DNA from: Solen grandis | Taxonomy: Eukaryota; Mollusca; Bivalvia; Adapedonta; Solenidae | Direction of reading: 5' to 3' | Assembly (NCBI GenBank): GCA_021229015.1 | Contig: CM037777.1 | Coordinates: 28,953,584 to 29,017,583 of the forward strand | Length of the DNA: 64,000 nucleotides | Shown: positions 57,540 through 64,000 of the stretch, piece after piece | Numbering within the stretch: position 1 is the first letter of the stretch | Layout of the letters: the number at the start of each line of letters is the position of its first letter | The notes under the pieces: generated by a model | Database searches by the model: none | Told to the model about the DNA's origin: nothing | Seen by the model: only the letters and a program-made list of their open reading frames with translations | Program-made: the position numbers and the translations under genes

Positions 57540-60500
57540 TGCAATATTTCAAACTGCTTGTCTATATTTTAATGTTTTGTGTCTCGAATATGAAATGCTA
57601 TGTGAATGTCGTTGCATTTTTATATTGATGTTTTACATAATGAAGATATCATTTTTGAAGCTCAAATGTTGATAAAAAAAAGTTGCGCCAGTGTTTCGGG
57701 TGAAAAGGAATTTAAAGTTGTGCATCGGTGCTTCATCACGCATGGTTTGTTAATTTAACACGTCTGCAATGTCCTTTCTGAAAATCTTTTGAGCAAATAC
57801 AGAGTAATTGCAAAATTCTGTTGTATTTACTTTTGCAACATATTTCCATTTAATGTGTGTTACATTTACTCGTACATTTTTGTTTTATTAGAGAGAACTT
57901 TCTGTTCGCAAAGACTGTAATTTAATGGCATGCAAGTGCATCCCTTACAATTTTGTCGTCTGCATCTTACAGTAATGATCAGTCTGTGTAGAAATAACTA
58001 GACAAAAATGATAATAATGTACAAGTTGCCATATTGAATATGCCACGAGAAGTAGACTACACTAATGAGTTTTGACAAATTTGTCACTTTGTGGATAGGG
58101 TATGAAACCAAATAATGGAAGAGAAATGTATTTTCAGAGATATAGTTGTTAAATATCTATTTTACGACATCAAACATGTTGTGAGGGAAATAACCAAGAC
58201 ATTTATCTTACTTTTGAAAAAGGTTCTTTGTTCAACTTATTAACACGGCATTTGCGCTATTTAACATTTTTGAAATTCTAGAATTTAAAACGATAACTTA
58301 TTTTAACACCGATATACGGTAATCTCTGTGTTTAATATTTCATTTCACATGAAAACACATTTTCAGAGTCATTAGTGAGGTAGAAAGATGCCTATAATAC
58401 AGTCTCGCGCACTCTAGCAATATTGGACCTGTTACACGCGTAAGAGTCTATTTCATTATTATTGAATTGCTTGATTCTTTTCAACCTTGCAAGTCATATA
58501 TCAGTATTTATTTATCAATAAAAACGAAGGGTATCAGAATGAATGGTATGAAAATAAATTCAGTAACTATCACCGACATTTGGGACAATATCTTGTGTAA
58601 AGATTGAACAAATGATCAGTTTTAATCAATTCTTGCACTTTTTAAACAGATTGAAATAAAAAAAAAATTAGTTAATTGGCGAGATTGAAGTATAGTTTAA
58701 AAATTTCCCCACAAATGTGCACTATAAATCATTGATAAATTTCAATTAATACCCTTGTAGAATATGAAATTGAACACAAAAAGAGAACGTGATACAAGAC
58801 GCAGAAATTTCAAATGGAAATGTTTAAATATGTTTTCCTAACATTTTAATTGAAAATAATTTTGATAAAATGCAACACATTAATGATTAATATTTAGAAT
58901 AACAATTTATACGATAATCATGTGTTTCAACAAGGGATATATGTACATAAGTAGTGTTCTCACTGGCGACCGTTGATCCCCGACTGGACTAAACAATAAA
59001 GAAAAAGTCAAAGGCTCTAGGAAAGTAAAAGAAATAATAACCAAGAAAAAACATTAGGGAGAAAGGCTGGGGAGGCATGTCTGTTAATGTAGATATATAT
59101 CCTGCCAATATATGTGTTCTTAAAAGCTTCATAAGATGTTATAAATCCGGAACGACGAGATCGGGACGGAAAATCACACGTGATTACAATATAGCTCCAA
59201 CTTAACTTTTTGAAGCGTGGGGAAATATGAAAATATGCAGAATAATGTATCCAATAAAAGCATGAAACTAGTGGTAAGACATAATGGTTACCTTACGTTG
59301 GAGGCCTTTAGGTCTGTAATCTGTTCAATTGATTAAGTTCATAGTCCCAAACTGACTAGAAAGAGAAGAAAACCCCAAACAAACTAACTATAGACGGTAA
59401 TATGTTCTTCATTGTCTATTTGTAATTCTAAACGGGTTGCAGATAAAAGCTTATATCAAATTAGGGTATGGCTCATTCATTTTGGCCATTTCTTTTATGA
59501 TCTGATTCGACTTGTTCTTTTTTATTTTATGAGGGTGCTTACTATGAATTTACTTCTGAATATCGAACAGTACACCCGTGCGGTATGACCATGGTCTACA
59601 CGCAAAGGCAATCCAAAGTGCTTACTCGTGGTATTGGAAGGGTTAATTGCCAATCCGAAAATGTTCTAAATTGATTGTAGAAAACCGTTATAATACATGA
59701 ATATGCAGGATTTTGAAAAAGGCATGCATACAATATATTCTAGCTATTTTCTAGAAGTATCCTCAACATCTGACTGAAATATGCATACCAAACTTTGGGA
59801 GCAGTTTTCATAAAGCCGATAACAAGTTTTGGATGTTCTTATCAACTTAATGTCGTTTCTGAATCTAGTATATAATTGCTATCAGTAGTTAAGTACGTCA
59901 TGTTTATGAGCAGAGGAGACGTTACTATGGTAATATATGAAAATTAATATTCGTGTTTAAGAAAGCGGCATTCCTGTTGATTATTTCATTTCATTTTCTG
60001 TTGATAAACTACTTTTACTATCGATTATTTATTTGATTAAAGTTATCGTTATTGGAATTCATTCAACTTAAGATTAAGTTTGACAAGTGATTAATTTTCA
60101 TTCTCTAAAATTTTTTATGAATCCGAACAATTTCAAGCTAAATTATGACAAAAAAATGTTCTTTTCAGTATTAGAACGGAATTCATGTATTCAAGCAAAT
60201 TAAAACACGTTTTTACCAAAGTACTTTTCTGTTTTTCCTAGATAAAAGAATACAATGCATTTGTATAGAGTTAAATATCTGATGCAAAAAAAAATACCAA
60301 GGAATTTGCATTATAACAAGATTAAAGACATTTGGGTCCAGCAAGGAATGTGCAATAAGTCAGTTTATGTTTGAAGGTTATACCGCACCTAGGAAATAAG
60401 ATTGCATTGGCAGAAATGCTTTATAAATAATATTGTGACTCAACAGTGAATCATGTTATATTTGAATATATTGGTGAACTAGATCACGCCAGTAAAGATA

Positions 60501-63500
60501 ACTAAATTAACTTGTAAAAGCTAATCATCATTCTCATAGCCTTAATTATAATTATTTATTGTTGTTTTTGGCGCAGTTTGGGGTCGTTTTCTCTCTAGTT
60601 GTAAATTATTTTGGGCAAAGTCATTAATCAAGAATAGTATTGGTTCACGCATGATGCCCGTTAAAATGAACAATCTAATTTGATGTTGGAAATATATGAT
60701 ATTTTCCTAGTATTTTGAGTTTTCTCAAGAACAGTGCTGATTTTATTTTTCGATTCATTTTTATTTCCATCTAGGGGGATAAATAATTGAAATATTCACA
60801 TCTTTTCTTATTACCAGCTACATTAATTACCAACGGTTATAGAATATCTCTGCAGGCATGTATATTTTAAATGCCAATCCTGAGATACATATTAGTTAAT
60901 AATTGTAGTTTTTGCATTGGTCAGGTTAAATCTATGGTTTAGTTTGGGTTAAACTCTAAATGGAAACTAGTCTTTGTTACTTATTTGTCTTATATATGTG
61001 ATTTTTTTGTCATTATAATCATTATAACATTTGGTCTCTAGATAATCATGATTATCGCACAGATAGTTTGTACGAGAAAAAACGTATTTATGCACATTAC
61101 ACTCAAAATAGTACACTCATTCTATATCCTATACAAAACAAAGTAATGTCCGTTACGATACATAATAAATTTACCATTATATTAATAAACGCAATGTAAG
61201 TATGAGAAGTTTCCGTTGACCATGTATCCGAAGTTCTCGATGTAGTAAACATAATTAAGACACTCCTTAGTGTGAAATACCGGTACATCTATGGAAACAT
61301 CGAGAAGCGCATTCAATATTTAAACGGTGTTAAACAAGATACGATGATTTGTTCGTTTATATATTGACGTTTTTGTTAAATGGAGATGTCTGACGAATAT
61401 ATTATTTTATTTGGCTTCGTGTTTATATAAGTTTACATCCGTGTGGATATATTCAGATTTTATTACACAGTTACCAGTAGGTGTCATATTGGCTATAAAA
61501 TGTTGATTGCTTTAATCGTGGTTTTGGGGAATATTTCCATCCCTTTACCTTAAACTGACATTTATCATCTAAATTCAGATTTATTATCTCAATTAAGACC
61601 GTAAACATAAACTTTTGTCAACCATTCATAGCTGATACTTGGCTGGAAAATAAATAAAAAAGCCAGTAATTGCTGAGTTCCAACACTGCTATGTTAAGTC
61701 ATATTGTTCACTTCATGTCATGTTGCTTGAATATCCATAACGACTGCGTAGCTGCCAACTAGATAACAGCCGGAAGTTGTCTGGTTCTTCAGACGTTTCC
61801 CAATTACTACCATTATAAACAACCATAAATGATCATATTGTTCATGTATAACTGTTTATTTAACATCTGAAGACGCAGATAAGGTTGATACGGTTTCTTA
61901 TCTTATATTTTATGAACCTGTATATTTCCAAGCTACTTCCGAAATGTATGTTATATCAAAGACATATTCATCCAAAAGAAAAAAAAGACAAGAAAGAATT
62001 GTTTTATAAATGGATTTTTTTTGTAACTGTTCTTTTCTTAGATTATTGTTTGCTCCGTAAAAAAACTGCACACATATCTTTTTTAGATCCTAGGTCCCTA
62101 GTTTCGTATAAACTCAACTATAAACTAGTTTGTAGCTTCTTATGTTCCATTTTTTATTGTGGCCTTTACTTAATTCCGATCCATGGAACTTCTTGCAATG
62201 TTGAAATTTAAAGAAACTTTGTTGTTAGGAACTGAAACGTATTTCTGTTGCTCTTATTCAGTTTAACATTTATCCCGTGTACGAAAACATCTAATAAATG
62301 ACAGTGATATGCTCGTACACATTATCTATAAAACTCATGCGATGATGCAAAAATGAAATTCACAAGTAATGACTTTGTTGTCTGAAATTACAGTTCAAAA
62401 TGAACCATTGATTAGACGCTTAATACAGAACAAAAAGATGAAGGGCGTTTTTTTATTAGACTTTTGCAGAAATTAGAAAAGTGTATAGTATCATTTAGGT
62501 TTGTATGCTAGCAAAAGTTGCACAAAAAATATGTAGACATCTTGGAAAATAAAAAAGAAGAAATTAATTGAACAATTTGATAGAAGTTAGCAGGTAAAAT
62601 TGAATTAAAATGTATACAATCAACCGACATTGGAAATGTCACTGGGAACGGGTCTTGAAAAGTCACATGTCTTGTAATGCAAACCTGAATGGCATCATTT
62701 TTCATGTTCACTGAATGCTTGAATTCGCCTTTTCTTATAATGTAACATATTACACCTAACCTAGTTATGTATACACAACACCCTATTCATAAGAATAACT
62801 TGTTTACTAGTTTTGTTCTGGAGTGATCTATTAGGCGATCCCTATTCTAAAAATAACTTGTTTACTGGTATATTTGTTTACTGGAACTTTCTTTCTTTCT
62901 ATGGAAAATTCTAGAAATATTATGTAACACTTTAGAACATTCTTTTTTGGAGAATAGTATGGTTGTTTCTAGAATATTTTGCTCAAGTTAATATAATGAA
63001 GGGGGTTTTAGGGAGAGGAGACTTGTTGAGGGGACTTGTTTTAGTAGACTTGTTTTGGAGATTTGTTTGCAGCAATTCATCAAGTGTGGGTCATTCAACA
63101 GTGTTGGATTAATTTTGGACTTACATTTTGATAAAGGACATATCTGTTGGATTGCTCAGGTTAAATTTAAATTTTATCAATCAGACAAGGATCAAACTAA
63201 TTTGTTATAATAATTATAAGACACTGTATGTTGTGATATTCATATTGATATTTGTCACTTATTAATAATTAAAAACAACTAGTTTGTTGCTGGCTTTTCT
63301 TTGTTGCGCCATTTCATCAAATTGGCCGTAACAATAATTGTCTACTTTAAGAAATAAAAGTCATGAAGTTCTTATTAATATTTTGTCACTTTTATCGACA
63401 TATATGCATTCATTTTTATGCTTTCATGTACTATTCTACATCACATTTTCGGCATTATTTGACGCTCCTGTCAACATTTACATTATTATGTGCATCTCTA

Positions 63501-64000
63501 TTTCCTACAAACCATCTTTATAATCATGTTCGTTAACTCTGCTTGAATTATGCCCTATTATCATTATGCCTTATTATGCTATTAAAAACGCATTTCGAGG
63601 GCGCCGTGGTCCAGTGGTAACGTATCCGATTACGGATCTGAAGGTTGTGGGTTCGAACCTCTTTGGAGGCAAGAATTATTCATGACATTCCGAGGCGCAA
63701 AGTACTGGTCCAACCCAGGAACCGTCGAGAGGGATTAATATAAATTTTAAGAACTTGTTTCCCAATCGACGTGAAATAAATAAGTTTAAAAAAATAATTA
63801 TGCCCTAACAGCTCGTGCGAAGGATATAAAATTGAATTAGGTTTCCACGATGTCACACTGTTAATCAAATATAAAAATATATTTCCTATACTTCATTTGT
63901 CAGTTATGTCTCTTGTATATAAAAAAAATAATATCTTTAAGAAATGAAAGTTTTCCTGAGACAGAGACTATAAGACAAAGAATAGCTTGGTATTAGACAG
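57540..64000. repeat. Tandem duplication copy B (continues beyond window)
   Basis: Collinear with copy A (see 44600-56800) but lacking both 2.37-kb arms and the 55.6-kb repeats. It carries its own SINE at 63558-63795. The right end is outside the window. No gene is recognised; stretches such as 57700-59700 have no clear counterpart in copy A and nothing identifiable. Confidence 0.7.
63558..63795 (+). mobile_element. tRNA-Arg-like SINE, family D, with 12-bp TSD
   Basis: The direct repeat AATTATGCCCTA lies at 63546-63557 and 63796-63807. The insert contains a tRNA-like head from about 63601 (GGGCGCCGTGGTCCAGTGG, anticodon arm CCGATTACGGATCTG, B box GGTTCGAACC). Its body is CAAAGTACTGGTCCAACCCA to CGACGTGAAATAAATAAG, with a short A tail. 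The corresponding site in copy A (about 56440-56460) lacks it. The body recurs, diverged, inside the 2.37-kb inverted arms. Confidence 0.85.

Overview
The window looks like nuclear DNA from a mollusc, most likely a bivalve. The evidence is intron-containing genes with GT-AG introns, AT-rich non-coding DNA, and several families of tRNA-headed SINEs, hairpin MITEs and a pearl/Helentron-like element of the kind known from bivalves. There is no prokaryotic gene organisation. The species call is inference.

Genes (1-30 kb). Four multi-exon genes can be assembled by hand with matching splice phases. (1) A minus-strand ASB3-like ankyrin-repeat/SOCS-box gene, six coding exons between 6306 and 177, whose C-terminal SOCS box runs off the left edge. 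(2) A plus-strand gamma-glutamylaminecyclotransferase (GGACT-like) gene, five exons from 7680 to 14660, divergent from the first. (3) A minus-strand secreted or surface Ig-like protein, signal-peptide exon at 22683-22629 and main exon at 18856, with two further small exons that would add a GPI-anchor or membrane tail. (4) A plus-strand small secreted protein, three exons at 27141-29690, with a meteorin-like C-x2-G-x3-W-x-Y-P-x-G signature.

Introns and spacers are packed with mobile DNA. These include a 1-kb foldback element, SINEs with target-site duplications (TSDs), hairpin MITEs, a 46-bp minisatellite that appears to have grown out of the splice donor of GGACT exon 4, a TTAA-flanked MITE, and a 5'-truncated LINE (19912-22282) with a 14-bp TSD.

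Repeat-rich right half (30-64 kb). There is a pearl/Helentron-like element (30851-32345) with 15-bp subterminal inverted repeats and a nested SINE, then a TTAA-flanked foldback element (33136-33866), an unexplained GC-rich block (about 34980-35795) and a 100-N assembly gap (36474-36573). A heavily broken Ty3/Gypsy-type LTR retrotransposon follows (36574-44285). From about 44.6 kb to the end the sequence is an old tandem duplication (copy A about 44.6-56.8 kb, copy B about 57.5-64 kb). Copy A carries two nearly identical 2.37-kb inverted arms (46555-48917 and 51495-53867) that copy B lacks. I see no protein-coding gene there.

The four genes have unrelated roles and are not co-regulated as an operon would be. 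I found no CRISPR array, phage or biosynthetic cluster, and no convincing new multi-gene system. The most unusual signals are structural: the exon-donor-derived minisatellite, the paired inverted arms, and the phase-compatible alternative 3' exons of the Ig-like gene.
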